From assembly GCF_003208215.1 (NCBI RefSeq), contig NZ_QKLW01000002.1:586573-650572 (forward strand): 64,000 nt of DNA, read 5' to 3'. A program made the position numbers and the translations under genes. This document shows positions 20,112-29,730 of the stretch, piece after piece. A model generated the notes under the pieces. It was not told the DNA's origin, ran no database searches, and saw only the letters and a list, made by a program, of their open reading frames with translations. Source of the DNA: Marinomonas alcarazii (GTDB lineage Bacteria > Pseudomonadota > Gammaproteobacteria > Pseudomonadales > Marinomonadaceae). Position 1 is the stretch's first letter. Each line of letters opens with the position of its first letter.

Positions 20112-20453
20112 TTATTCGTCTGTTTGTTGGTGCAAATCAACCAGCTTAATGCCCCCATCAATTAAGCCCTGTTTTTGACGGCGTTTTAGCTTTTTCACTC
20201 GATATTCCAGTATTAATGCCTCACTCTTTGAACCGACAGACTGAGACCAAACCAGCTCTAGCGGCCCCTTTCCTCGAAGATACCGAGCCGCACGTTTACT
20301 GCTACCAGAATGCTCTTTAAAACGTCGCTCCACATCCGTACTGATACCAGTATAAAGCGTGTTTAAACGAGTCTTTATTATATAAAGACTCCATTGAGCT
20401 TCTGTTAAAGACGCTTTCTGCTCTTTATTTTCTTTCACCTTATGCCCTTTCAA
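20112..20453 (-). CDS. GIY-YIG nuclease-domain protein, YhbQ-like
   Basis: A 113-residue protein with a single GIY-YIG fold: SLYIIKT...TLYTGISTDVERRFKEH, then the catalytic-type LEYRVKKLKRRQK near the C terminus. It aligns by eye with E. coli YhbQ (about 100 residues) but has a basic N-terminal extension of about 20 residues (KGHKVKENKEQK). Members are UvrC/SLX1-like structure-specific nuclease folds; cellular function is undefined. Stand-alone gene. Confidence 0.83.
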   Translation of the reverse strand: MKGHKVKENKEQKASLTEAQWSLYIIKTRLNTLYTGISTDVERRFKEHSGSSKRAARYLRGKGPLELVWSQSVGSKSEALILEYRVKKLKRRQKQGLIDGGIKLVDLHQQTDE

Positions 20454-20558
20454 CGCTTAGTAACTCACCATCAACTGCCAATCATTAAAAACAATGTTGA
20501 TGCGGTCGCTGTCCCCATTGTTAGATTAAACAAACCCCCAGCAATGACAAGGAGCCAT

Positions 20559-20768
20559 CTATCCTTGCGCCCTCCTAGCGTTTTTCACCCTCAACACAAC
20601 ATCACGCAATAGCTGCAAGAAAGTTGCTTGAGACACTTCTATTTGTTGGCGCTCTTTGGTCATGCCAATGTCATTAAGTTGCTCTGCGCTAAGTTTTGCA
20701 AGCTTTTTACGTGTTTGAAAACGCTCAATACTTTGCTGAATACAAACAAATAAGCTAACGATTAACAT
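20559..20768 (-). CDS. DUF1127 (YjiS-like) small protein
   Basis: A 69-residue basic protein with the DUF1127 core: RKKLAKLSAEQLNDIGMTKERQQ. The start at 20768 is chosen because AAGGAG lies 6 nt upstream; a longer in-frame version from 20831 has no such site. DUF1127 proteins are small, often Arg-rich and in some alphaproteobacteria control RNA maturation and phosphate or carbon metabolism; no function is known for this one. It is transcribed divergently from a MocR regulator, as yjiS sits next to yjiR in E. coli, which suggests a conserved regulatory pair. Confidence 0.78.
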   Translation of the reverse strand: MLIVSLFVCIQQSIERFQTRKKLAKLSAEQLNDIGMTKERQQIEVSQATFLQLLRDVVLRVKNARRAQG

Positions 20769-20905
20769 AACCTTCTCCTTCTGAGTGGCACCCTGCAATA
20801 CGTCATAGGTGCTATGTGTATGAGTAACCACTTTAAGAGAAGACAGAAAACCAATACAGCCTCAGAAAACCACTTTAATAAACATACAGATCACCATTCA
20901 ATTCG

Positions 20906-20941
20906 CCTGTATGGCAAAATAACCTCAAATCTGTATGGTAA
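20906..20941 (+). promoter_or_regulatory. Candidate MocR operator: two CTGTATGG direct repeats
   Basis: CCTGTATGGCAA (20906-20917) and TCTGTATGGTAA (20930-20941) are direct repeats with a 24-nt period, about two helical turns plus. Inverted ATACAG copies occur at 20884-20889 and about 20969-20974. A TATAAT at 20962-20967 lies downstream with a poor -35 at the second repeat. GabR/PdxR-type regulators use spaced direct repeats, so this is a likely site for the adjacent regulator, controlling itself, the DUF1127 gene or both. Confidence 0.55.
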
Positions 20942-21010
20942 TTTACCACTGTTTATCTTTATATAATCAATACAGACACAGAGACACACAGAAGCTTCAA
21001 AGGAAAGACC

Positions 21011-22459
21011 ATGACACTGTATCAAAAGCTTGCGACTCGCCTACGTGAACACATACAGCATGACTTTTATAAGTCTGGCGATAAATTACCTTCAGTACGA
21101 CAATTGGCGCAAGAACATGGTGTGAGCATTTCTACCGTACAAGAAGCCTATCGTCAGCTTGAACAGGAACAGCTTGTTGAAGCCCGTCCGAAATCTGGCT
21201 ACTTTGTCTGTATACCTAAAAAGGATAATTTACCCAGTATTTCTCGCCCCCCTCAGCGCCCTTTGGAAGTCTCCCAATGGGAAGAAGTGCTCAACATGTT
21301 AATGAATCGCAGTGGCAACAAAGGAGTGCAGTTGCAACACGCCATGCCTGACATGAAAGCCTCAACCTTAAAGCCTCTGCTAAAGACCTTATCTGACTTA
21401 ACAAAACAGAAACCAGAATTGGGTCTAGGTTATTCGGACGTTAGAGGATCAGAGGAACTGCGCATGCAACTTTGCCGTCTAACGGTAGCCTCTGGTTGCC
21501 AACTTCACCCAGACGATATCGTCGTCACATCTGGCTGCCAAGAAGCGCTATCCGTTTGCTTACGAGCGGTGACAGAACCTGGCGATATTATTGCTATTGA
21601 ATCTCCAAGCTTTTATGGCTCCATGCAGGCGATTAAAGCCGCTAACTTAAAAGCTATGGAAATCCCCACTCACCCAGAAACAGGGATAAGTCTAGAAGCC
21701 CTAGAGCTCGCGCTTGATCAATGGCCTATCAAAGCGATTTTTGTGACTCCCACCTGCAACAATCCAATGGGATACAATATGCCCGAGGAGAAAAAGGAAC
21801 AGCTGTACCGACTGGCGCAAAGTTACGATATTGCCATCATTGAAGACGATATTTATGGGGATATTTCCTATCAATTTCCTCGTCCCAAAGCAATCAAAGC
21901 CTTTGACCAAGATGGTCGCGTATTACTCTGCTCGTCTTTTTCCAAAAGCATTGCGCCGGGAACGAGAGTTGGCTGGATTGCGCCTGGACGTTATCGAGAT
22001 AAAGTCACCCATATAAAATATGTCAGCAGTTCTATGTGTCCCGTTCTCCCGCAACTGGCAATCGCAAAATTTATCCGTATAGGTGGCTATGCCAAACACA
22101 TACGCCAGATGAGACAGAACTACGAACAACAACGCGATCACATACTCAATGCGATCAAAATACATTTCCCCAGTAACACCAGGGTCAGCTTCCCCGTTGG
22201 GGGCTTCATTTTGTGGGTTGAGCTTCACCCAAGTATCGATACGATGAAACTCGTCGAACGTTGCCGCGAAGAAGGCGTAAACTTTGCTCCTGGGCCATTA
22301 TTTTCAGCAACAGGCAAATATCGTAACTGTTTTAGGTTAAATTTCAGTGAACAAAATAAAGAAAAAAGAGAGTGGGCAATAAAGAGGTTGGCCGCTATTT
22401 TGCACGATTCCGACACTCGGATAGAACACAGTGCGCCAGAGACGTCTGCATTGATATAA
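21011..22459 (+). CDS. MocR-family transcriptional regulator (GntR wHTH plus aminotransferase domain)
   Basis: A 482-residue PLP-dependent regulator. The N-terminal GntR winged helix (about 1-70: DKLPSVRQLAQEHGVSISTVQEAYRQLEQ) is joined to a fold-type I aminotransferase domain with CNNPMGYNMP (substrate and PLP contacts), IEDDIYGD and the PLP lysine in SSFSKSIAPGTRVGW. These proteins act as homodimeric regulators rather than enzymes. It resembles YjiR and is divergent from a DUF1127 gene as in E. coli. AAGGAAAG precedes the ATG. Effector unknown. Confidence 0.88.
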   Translation: MTLYQKLATRLREHIQHDFYKSGDKLPSVRQLAQEHGVSISTVQEAYRQLEQEQLVEARPKSGYFVCIPKKDNLPSISRPPQRPLEVSQWEEVLNMLMNRSGNKGVQLQHAMPDMKASTLKPLLKTLSDLTKQKPELGLGYSDVRGSEELRMQLCRLTVASGCQLHPDDIVVTSGCQEALSVCLRAVTEPGDIIAIESPSFYGSMQAIKAANLKAMEIPTHPETGISLEALELALDQWPIKAIFVTPTCNNPMGYNMPEEKKEQLYRLAQSYDIAIIEDDIYGDISYQFPRPKAIKAFDQDGRVLLCSSFSKSIAPGTRVGWIAPGRYRDKVTHIKYVSSSMCPVLPQLAIAKFIRIGGYAKHIRQMRQNYEQQRDHILNAIKIHFPSNTRVSFPVGGFILWVELHPSIDTMKLVERCREEGVNFAPGPLFSATGKYRNCFRLNFSEQNKEKREWAIKRLAAILHDSDTRIEHSAPETSALI

Positions 22460-22595
22460 GATCGAATGTAAAGAAACGCAAATACTCTTAAGGCATTAAT
22501 TTAAAGGCGACATAATCTTAAAAAGTAAACACTGGACGTATTAAACTAGCGTATAAACACAACATCGACTAGGCCCTTTTCACTAGGATAATTTA

Positions 22596-23972
22596 ATGCT
22601 TAAACGGTCTTTCTTAACCATCACAATACTGAGCCTAAGCTTGATACTAGCCGCCTGCAGCAGTTCACAACAACGTGAAGACTATGCTGATAAAGCGCAA
22701 CAAGAATTAGACTCCGTGAGCGAATCAACAAGCTCACAATGGCAGTCAATGGACGACGTTGCTCCGACCAGTTATTTAACCGACCTCATAAAAGACGAAC
22801 AACTTGATGAGCTAATACACAAAGCACTCGCAGCAAACCCAAGTTTGCAGAAAACTCAGCTTACCTTAAAAGCGAGTTTATGGAGCCTAAGTTCCCAGCA
22901 AGGGAACTCACTGCCCAGCGTGGAAGCAGGTTTATCAGGCAATAAAACCGAAGGCAGCGACACCGCCTATAAAGCAAACCTAGGCATAAGCTGGGAACTG
23001 GATTTATGGCAAAAGTTGGCTCAGTCTGAACAAGCTTCAGCAAAATCGCTTGCCAGTGACGAAGCGCTCTATCAGGCCAGCCGCGATACATTAGTGGCGA
23101 ATGTGATAAAATCCTGGCTCTCCATTACAGCCAAACAACACGCGATAGAAATCGAGCAGAAACGTTTAGCCTTATTGCAATCAAATGAAAAACTGATCCT
23201 AAGACGCTTTAGAAATGGCTTAGGGACACTAGAAGAAATGGATGAATCCCGCACCGCCACCTCTCAATCCAAAGCAGATTTAATCGAATACCAAGAAGAT
23301 CTGGCGATTGAAAAACGTAATTTGCAGCTGTATCTCGGAGAAAATCGGCTTCCCAGCTTTATTGCCAACCCACAATATCCCCGAGTTATTCTGAGCTTAA
23401 ACGAGCTGCCTCAACAGAGCTTACAGCGCCGACCAGACTTAAAAGCCGCCTACCTTGCCATTGAAGCCGCGGATTTAAGTACATCGGTAGCCTACAAAGA
23501 TATGCTCCCTAGTATCAGTTTAAGCGCGACATTAAGTGACACAGCGTCATCTCCCAGTGCCGCCTTATTCGGTTCTCCTATTTGGTCTTTACTCGCCCAA
23601 ATCACCCAACCTATTTATCAGGGAGGGCAACGAAAAGCGGCGGTAGAAATTGCTAAATTGGAAACGGCTCAAGCGTATCAAAACTACCGAGAAACTCTGC
23701 TCACTGCAGTCAATGACATCGAGAATACGCTAGGTCAAGAACGCGTATTATCCCAACAAGTCCTGCACATAAAAGACGCCTTAAATAGCGCTCGAAAGAA
23801 CTTAACTCAATATGAACAAAAGTACCGCTCTGGCTTGGTTGAACTAAGCGATTTAATCAATGCCCAAACCACAGCATTTAATTTAGAAGCGCAGTTAGAC
23901 AACTTAATTTATCAGCAACTATCCAATAGAGTCGATTTAGGGCTCGCACTCGGGCTTGGAGTAAAACCTTAA
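22596..23972 (+). CDS. Outer-membrane efflux lipoprotein (TolC/NodT family)
   Basis: A 458-residue outer-membrane channel of a tripartite pump. The N-terminal signal ends in lipobox LAAC, giving a lipidated Cys. The body carries the two long-helix OEP repeats typical of NodT: LSSQQGNSLPSVEAGLSG and later LPQQSLQRRPDLKAAYLAIEAAD, PIYQGGQRKAAVE, and YRSGLVELSDLINAQ. AGGA precedes the ATG. Its stop overlaps the start of the adaptor gene (TAATG). First gene of the RND operon; substrate unknown. Confidence 0.88.
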   Translation: MLKRSFLTITILSLSLILAACSSSQQREDYADKAQQELDSVSESTSSQWQSMDDVAPTSYLTDLIKDEQLDELIHKALAANPSLQKTQLTLKASLWSLSSQQGNSLPSVEAGLSGNKTEGSDTAYKANLGISWELDLWQKLAQSEQASAKSLASDEALYQASRDTLVANVIKSWLSITAKQHAIEIEQKRLALLQSNEKLILRRFRNGLGTLEEMDESRTATSQSKADLIEYQEDLAIEKRNLQLYLGENRLPSFIANPQYPRVILSLNELPQQSLQRRPDLKAAYLAIEAADLSTSVAYKDMLPSISLSATLSDTASSPSAALFGSPIWSLLAQITQPIYQGGQRKAAVEIAKLETAQAYQNYRETLLTAVNDIENTLGQERVLSQQVLHIKDALNSARKNLTQYEQKYRSGLVELSDLINAQTTAFNLEAQLDNLIYQQLSNRVDLGLALGLGVKP

Positions 23973-25153
23973 TGAAACATCTTTCACAGTGGATCACCTT
24001 ATTATTAGCGGGCGCTGCGATTGCCGGTGTGTATGTCTATGTCACCAGCGCCATGGATGCGCAAAAAAATAGAGTGCGAACACCACGACCTGCCGCACCA
24101 GAACAAGCCCTTGAGATTACCACCATCACAGCCGAAGCTGGCAGTTATGCTGCGACCATTACGGCATCTGGGATAGTCAAAACACGCTATGCATTGACCA
24201 TGACCAGCCAAGTCAGTGGTGAAATCACTCGCTTATCAAATCATTTTGAACCTGGACAAGTCATCAGCAAAGGGCATGTGTTAGCACAGTTGCAAAACAC
24301 AGAGCTAAACAGCAATGTTGCCAGCGCAGAAAATGCTCTAGCGGCGGCAAACCTCGCGTTAAAAGAAGAAATGCGCCAAGGTGAACAAGCCAGAGCCGAA
24401 TGGGAAGCGGCTGGCTTTAAGGGGGATCCAGACTCTGATCTAGTGCTAAGAATGCCACAACTTGCCGCGGCCAAAGCCGAGCTTGATGCTGCCAAGGCCG
24501 CGTTAGACAATGCAAAATCTAAACTGCAACACACAAAACTAACGGCTCCATTTAATGCCTTAGTGGTGACTCGCGAAGCCTCACTTGGCTCATACATTAG
24601 TTCTGGCAGTGAAATTGGTACGCTTTACAGCACCGATCGTGCAGACATAAAAATCGATTTATCCAACAACGACTGGATGAAACTCCCTGATATGAACACT
24701 CTGCTAAGCAGTGATTGGCCTGTACAAATTTCAAGCATGGATAAACAGGACACATGGCAAGGCAAGATTCTTAGTGTCAATCAACATATCGATGAAACCA
24801 CCCGAATGCGCAGTCTATTGGTTAGCCTGGACAATCCTTTGAGCCAAACGCCTATTTTACTGCCAGGGTCATTTGTTGAAGTTTCCATTAAAGGCAAACA
24901 ACTGAATAACCTATGGAAACTCCCCAATACTGCGCTTAGCCAAAAAAGTGAAATCTGGTATATAGACGAAGACAGTCGTCTTGCCGCGTTTGAAACCACA
25001 CCGCGTTTTGTCGATTCCAAATACGTTTATATCCAAGTACCGTCCCACATGCTTGACGCTTCTTACCAAGTGATTGTTCAGCCCTACAACAGCTATTTAA
25101 AAGGCACCCTAGTGAAGTCACTGAACCTACCAGCCAATAAAGGCGCGCAATAA
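23972..25153 (+). CDS. RND efflux periplasmic adaptor (membrane fusion protein)
   Basis: A 393-residue MFP. One N-terminal membrane anchor (WITLLLAGAAIAGVYVYV), then a lipoyl half (GQVISKGHVLAQL), an Ala-rich alpha-hairpin (about 110-175), the second lipoyl half (TKLTAPFNALVVTREASLGSYIS) and beta-barrel domains. It bridges the inner-membrane pump and the outer-membrane channel. Start and stop overlap both neighbours by one base, so translation is coupled. Confidence 0.88.
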   Translation: MKHLSQWITLLLAGAAIAGVYVYVTSAMDAQKNRVRTPRPAAPEQALEITTITAEAGSYAATITASGIVKTRYALTMTSQVSGEITRLSNHFEPGQVISKGHVLAQLQNTELNSNVASAENALAAANLALKEEMRQGEQARAEWEAAGFKGDPDSDLVLRMPQLAAAKAELDAAKAALDNAKSKLQHTKLTAPFNALVVTREASLGSYISSGSEIGTLYSTDRADIKIDLSNNDWMKLPDMNTLLSSDWPVQISSMDKQDTWQGKILSVNQHIDETTRMRSLLVSLDNPLSQTPILLPGSFVEVSIKGKQLNNLWKLPNTALSQKSEIWYIDEDSRLAAFETTPRFVDSKYVYIQVPSHMLDASYQVIVQPYNSYLKGTLVKSLNLPANKGAQ

Positions 25154-28100
25154 TGACTCCTATTGATCAACCCAAAGGCATTATTCCATGGTTTGCGAAT
25201 AACCCTGTTGCGGCCAACCTATTGCTTATTTTGGTCATTAGCCTAGGCGTTCTGAACATGGGCTCCATTAACAAAGAGGCCTTTCCAAGCTTAACGCCAA
25301 ATCGCATTGCTATTTCAGTCAGTAACGACAGTGGTTCAGCAAAAGAAAACGAAGAAGGCATCGCTATTCCGTTAGAAAAAGCGCTGCAAGGTGTATCAGG
25401 TATTAAAAATATCACCACCTCCTCTACAGCCAAATCCACCAGCACCACCATCGAAATGCTGGACGGCTATGATATCGACACGCTGTTTGACGATGTGAAA
25501 GACAAGGTCGCCCAAATTTCTTCCTTTCCTGATGAAGCAGACCCAGCAGTGGTCAGTAAAGCAACACGGGAAGAGCACGCTATTTGGATTCAATTATACG
25601 GTGACGCAGATCGACGAACGCTCCAAAAATTGGTCAGCGAACTGGAATCCGATTTATTGGCAAACGAAAACATCAGTTCGACCTCGATATCTGGTTGGCT
25701 AGATCCAACCATCATGATTGAACTCGACAAGAATGCCTTAGAAGCCTATGGGCTTACCTTGTCGGACATAGCGACAGCCATCAACGCTGAATCATCGCCA
25801 GCCCAAGTCGCCACACTGCGTGATGAAGCTATCTACCTCACCATTAGTGCCTCAGAGCAAGCGTATATGAAAAGCGAATATGCTCGCATTCCAGTGCAAT
25901 ATAACAGCTCAGGTGGAAAACTATTATTGGGTGATATTGCTACCATTCGCGATGCTTTCGATGAAGATGAATACGTATTGTCACGTTTTAATCGCCAGAA
26001 TAGCTTAGGTATACAAGTATTAACCACAGGCAATAGTGATATTTCTAACTCTGTTGTAGGGGCAAAAGCAGTAATAGAAGAATGGCAGAACAGCGGACGC
26101 TTGCCAGCCAATGTAACACTGGGCACTTGGTATGACCGGAGTGAATCTATTAATCAGCGCCTTGATTTGATGATAGGAAATGCCGTCACTGGCGTATTGC
26201 TGGTGTTTATTTTATTAGCGATCTTTCTAAACGTTACCGTGGCATTTTGGGTTGCTATGGGGCTGCCTTTTATCTTTTTCGGCACCCTATTTTTCATGGG
26301 AACAGAAAGTGTCGGCCTGACCTTAAACATGTTCACCACGTTTGGCTTTATCATGGCGTTGGGCATAGTGGTCGACGATGCGGTTGTGGTTGGAGAAAGC
26401 GTGTACACGGTTCGCTCTAAAGAAGGCGATACCATAGGCAATACCATTAAAGGCACCATGATGGTAGCAGTGCCGACTCTTTTTGGGGTATTCACCACCG
26501 TTGCTGCATTTTGGGCGCTATCCAATATCGAAGGTCGTTTAGGTCAACTTTATGCTCAGTTTGCAACCGTGGTGGCAATTTGTTTGATCCTCTCTATCAT
26601 TGAATCTAAGCTTATCTTGCCTGCTCACCTCGCCCACATAAACACCCAAAAATCCACTAAAACGAATCCACTATCTGGTGCATGGGCCATGGTCCAACGT
26701 GGAGCTGATTCTGGCTTACAGTGGTTCAGTAACCGTATTTATAGCCCCACTATAGAGCTCGCGCTTCATTATAGATACGCGGTTTGCGTGCTGTTTATCG
26801 CTGTTTTTATATTGGTTATTTCCATGCCATTTACTGGCGCGATTCGGATGAGTTTCTTTCCTCAAATTCCAGGGGATACTGTGCGCGGTACATTGACCAT
26901 GTTCAACGATGTCAGCTATGGACAGACGAACAAGACCTTATTCGAACTAGAACAAAAAGCCTACCAAGCAGACGCTGTATTACGCAGTACGCCAACAAAC
27001 ACCCAACCAAGCAATACCCAAGTAGCTAGAGAAGCGCAAACACCCAAGGGAGAGGTGGCCATTAAAAATATACAAGTCACCGCAAGCGGTGATCAATCCG
27101 GTAACATCCGCATAGAACTTGACGAGAATAGACCCTATACCTCGGCACAATTCGCCAGTAAATGGCAGCAACTTGCAGGCATGCCAGAAGGCGTAAAAAA
27201 CCTGCGTATTCGTAGTGCTCGTGAAACAGTCGATGCATTAAAAATTGAACTACGAGGCAATGATACCAGTGTCCTTGATGGCGCTATGGAAGAGTTATTA
27301 ATGCAGTTAGCCACACTTCCCGCTGTCACTGGGGTTGAGCAAAACAACACGCCAACCGAATCAAGGCTCATTTTAAAACTAACAGATCAAGGGCGCTTAT
27401 TAGGTTTGTCTACCAGCGCTCTCGCTACTCAAGTAGCACGCAATTTTGACGGCCAAGTCGTACAAAAATACCAGCGTGATAATTCAGAAGTTGAAGTTCG
27501 CCTTGGCTACCCTAATGACCAAAAAGAATCTCCTGCTGCCGTCATGAATACCAAAATTGTTTTGGAAGATGGTACTCGGGTTCCTCTTTCTACCGTCGCC
27601 ACACTGTCTCAAGAAGACGCAGAGACGCGTATTATCCGCATCGACGGCAAACGTTCTTTGTATTTGTCGGCAGAAGTCGATAAAGACACCATGTCATCTA
27701 CCGAAGTGGTTGAATACTTACGAAACGCCGTGGTGCCACAGATGAAGCGTCAGTTTGCCGGAGTTTCGATCTATTTTTCTGGGGAAGCTGAACAAAGAGA
27801 AAAGACACAGTCATCTATGTCGGAGATGTTTCTTATCGCCCTGTTGATCATTTATGGACTTTTGGCGATACCGCTAAAATCTTACTCGCAACCGCTTATC
27901 ATTATGATGGCGATTCCATTTGGTATCATTGGTGCTTTGTTAGGCCATTGGATGAACAACTTAGCACTTGGGATCTTCTCTCTTAACGGCATACTTGCGC
28001 TCAGCGGTGTTGTGGTAAATGACAGTCTGTTGCTCGTGTCTCGCTTCAACGACCTTCGTCATGAAACCAGCCACGTCAAAAAAGCCATCAGTCTCGCTTG

Positions 28101-28365
28101 CCGCAGCCGCTTGCGTGCGGTATTGCTGACGTCTTTCACCACTTTTGCTGGCTTAATTCCGATTCTTTGGGAAACCTCAAGACAAGCACAGATGCTCATT
28201 CCTGCGGCGGTTTCTCTCGCTTATGGCATCATGTTTGCCACCGTTATTACGCTGATTTTAATCCCCGTACTGCTCATGATAAAAGAAGATATCCATCTGC
28301 TTATAAATCGATTAAAAAACAAGACAGTAGAAGTATTAGAGCCAATTAACGAAGGCAAAGAATAA
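25153..28365 (+). CDS. RND-family efflux permease
   Basis: A 1070-residue inner-membrane RND pump with 12 predicted transmembrane segments and two large periplasmic loops. The conserved segment FGFIMALGIVVDDAVVVGE in TM4 carries the adjacent Asp pair of the proton relay. The N terminus (WFANNPVAANLLLILVISLGVLNM) and the LPANVTLGTWYDRSESINQRLDLM block resemble the subgroup of hydrophobe/amphiphile pumps often annotated as AcrB-like. A 3' periplasmic loop holds EIELR-type repeats. Third gene of the operon, followed by a terminator. No dedicated regulator lies next to it apart from the MocR gene upstream, which has its own promoter. Confidence 0.92.
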   Translation: MTPIDQPKGIIPWFANNPVAANLLLILVISLGVLNMGSINKEAFPSLTPNRIAISVSNDSGSAKENEEGIAIPLEKALQGVSGIKNITTSSTAKSTSTTIEMLDGYDIDTLFDDVKDKVAQISSFPDEADPAVVSKATREEHAIWIQLYGDADRRTLQKLVSELESDLLANENISSTSISGWLDPTIMIELDKNALEAYGLTLSDIATAINAESSPAQVATLRDEAIYLTISASEQAYMKSEYARIPVQYNSSGGKLLLGDIATIRDAFDEDEYVLSRFNRQNSLGIQVLTTGNSDISNSVVGAKAVIEEWQNSGRLPANVTLGTWYDRSESINQRLDLMIGNAVTGVLLVFILLAIFLNVTVAFWVAMGLPFIFFGTLFFMGTESVGLTLNMFTTFGFIMALGIVVDDAVVVGESVYTVRSKEGDTIGNTIKGTMMVAVPTLFGVFTTVAAFWALSNIEGRLGQLYAQFATVVAICLILSIIESKLILPAHLAHINTQKSTKTNPLSGAWAMVQRGADSGLQWFSNRIYSPTIELALHYRYAVCVLFIAVFILVISMPFTGAIRMSFFPQIPGDTVRGTLTMFNDVSYGQTNKTLFELEQKAYQADAVLRSTPTNTQPSNTQVAREAQTPKGEVAIKNIQVTASGDQSGNIRIELDENRPYTSAQFASKWQQLAGMPEGVKNLRIRSARETVDALKIELRGNDTSVLDGAMEELLMQLATLPAVTGVEQNNTPTESRLILKLTDQGRLLGLSTSALATQVARNFDGQVVQKYQRDNSEVEVRLGYPNDQKESPAAVMNTKIVLEDGTRVPLSTVATLSQEDAETRIIRIDGKRSLYLSAEVDKDTMSSTEVVEYLRNAVVPQMKRQFAGVSIYFSGEAEQREKTQSSMSEMFLIALLIIYGLLAIPLKSYSQPLIIMMAIPFGIIGALLGHWMNNLALGIFSLNGILALSGVVVNDSLLLVSRFNDLRHETSHVKKAISLACRSRLRAVLLTSFTTFAGLIPILWETSRQAQMLIPAAVSLAYGIMFATVITLILIPVLLMIKEDIHLLINRLKNKTVEVLEPINEGKE

Positions 28366-28371
28366 TAAAAG

Positions 28372-28405
28372 AAGACTCCTTGCCTTGGCCAGACAGGGAG
28401 TCTTT
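28372..28405 (+). terminator. Terminator after the RND operon
   Basis: AAGACTCC pairs with GGAGTCTT (plus a G-U pair) around a loop of about 17 nt, 7 nt past the permease stop codon. The T-run after it is short. Confidence 0.55.
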
Positions 28406-28429
28406 ATGCTTATTTAATACACTAGGAGG

Positions 28430-29641
28430 CTAAGCGACTTCATCCCATTCTGGGAAAGGATCAGGCAAAGCAGCCCAGGCATTTTTTCCAGCCAGTAGCT
28501 CTTGGTCGCTTAATAAGCAGCGGTCTAATGCTTCTATTACAGCCTCTTTATTCAAGTTCTGACCAATAAACACCAGCTCTTGTCGCATATCTCCAAAAGG
28601 TTCGACCCATTGCTCTGCTATCGACTCAAGGTATTCTGGGTCTTGTGGCCATTTGTCTTTGGGTACCGCCTTCCAAAACATACCAGCAAAACCATAATGC
28701 GCAATGCCACCGGCTTGGCTCCATTGACCAGCAAACTCGGGGCGGGTCGCTAGCCAAAAAAAGCCTTTTGAACGTAGCAGTTTTCCATACGCTTCTGTTC
28801 CATGAAGAAAATCATAAAAGCGCTGAGGATGAAAAGGTCGTCGAGCCAAATAGGAAAAACTGCCAATGCCATATTCTTCCGTTTCTGGCACATGCTCACC
28901 ACGCATTTCTTTTAGCCAACCCGCCGCTTGTTGCGCTTTTTCAAAGCTAAATTTACCTGTGCCTAGCAAGCGTTTCGGCTCTATTTTGCCTCGATAAATA
29001 GGAATAATTTCCGCTTCTGTATTAAAACTACGCAGGATGGATTCAAGCTGTCGTAACTCCGCCTCATTCACCAAATCGGTTTTACTGATCAAGATAACAT
29101 CAGCAAACTCGACTTGATCGATCAATAAATCCGCCACGCTGCGTTCATCCTCTTCACCAAGAGACTCCCCCGTTTCCTGCAGCGAGATAGCAGCGTCATA
29201 GTCTTTCATGAAATTCACGGCGTCAACGACAGTTACCATGGTATCAAGGCGAGCAATATCCGATAAACTCACACCGTCTTCGTCGGCAAAAGTAAAGGTT
29301 TCCGCAACGGGCAAGGGCTCGGAAATACCGGTTGATTCAATAACCAAATAGTCAAAGCTATTGTCCTCGGCAAGCTTTCTAACCTCAATCAACAAGTCTT
29401 CTCGCAACGTGCAGCAGATGCAGCCATTGCTCATTTCAACGAGCTTTTCCTCGCTACGATTTAGCGACACTTCTTGCTTAATTGTCGCCGCATCAATATT
29501 GATCTCACTCATATCATTCACAATCACCGCGACTCTCAAGCCATCGCGATTATTGAGTATATGGCTTAAAACGGTCGTTTTTCCCGCGCCTAAAAAACCA
29601 GATAATACCGTCACCGGTAATTTACTCTGCACACTGTCCAT
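28430..29641 (-). CDS. COG0523 zinc-type metallochaperone GTPase (ZigA/YeiR/CobW group)
   Basis: A 403-residue P-loop GTPase of the G3E family. Walker A GFLGAGKT is at 15-22, the invariant metal-binding CxCC motif (GCICC) at 73-77, the Walker B region IESTGISEP near 105, and a C-terminal CobW_C domain (FLARRPFHPQRFYDFL onward). In zinc limitation such proteins deliver zinc to priority enzymes. The start at 29641 is chosen for the GGGAGAG site directly upstream; a longer in-frame start would run into the operator. A near-perfect Zur operator lies 17 nt upstream, so zinc repression is strongly indicated. It lies downstream of a delta-class carbonic anhydrase gene. Confidence 0.92.
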   Translation of the reverse strand: MDSVQSKLPVTVLSGFLGAGKTTVLSHILNNRDGLRVAVIVNDMSEINIDAATIKQEVSLNRSEEKLVEMSNGCICCTLREDLLIEVRKLAEDNSFDYLVIESTGISEPLPVAETFTFADEDGVSLSDIARLDTMVTVVDAVNFMKDYDAAISLQETGESLGEEDERSVADLLIDQVEFADVILISKTDLVNEAELRQLESILRSFNTEAEIIPIYRGKIEPKRLLGTGKFSFEKAQQAAGWLKEMRGEHVPETEEYGIGSFSYLARRPFHPQRFYDFLHGTEAYGKLLRSKGFFWLATRPEFAGQWSQAGGIAHYGFAGMFWKAVPKDKWPQDPEYLESIAEQWVEPFGDMRQELVFIGQNLNKEAVIEALDRCLLSDQELLAGKNAWAALPDPFPEWDEVA

Positions 29642-29657
29642 AAATCTCTCCCACAAG

Positions 29658-29698
29658 AATCTGCATGAAATGTTATGATATAACATTCCATGCAGATT
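29658..29698 (-). promoter_or_regulatory. Zur operator (41-nt palindrome with one mismatch)
   Basis: The arms AATCTGCATG and CATGCAGATT flank AAATGTTATGATATAACATT. The inner 23 nt (29667-29689) agree closely with the gammaproteobacterial Zur consensus GAAATGTTATANTATAACATTTC. It lies directly upstream of the COG0523 GTPase start, where a repressor would block transcription. Confidence 0.93.
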
Positions 29699-29730
29699 AA
29701 ACAGAAATGAAAAGTGCTAAATACCGCCAA

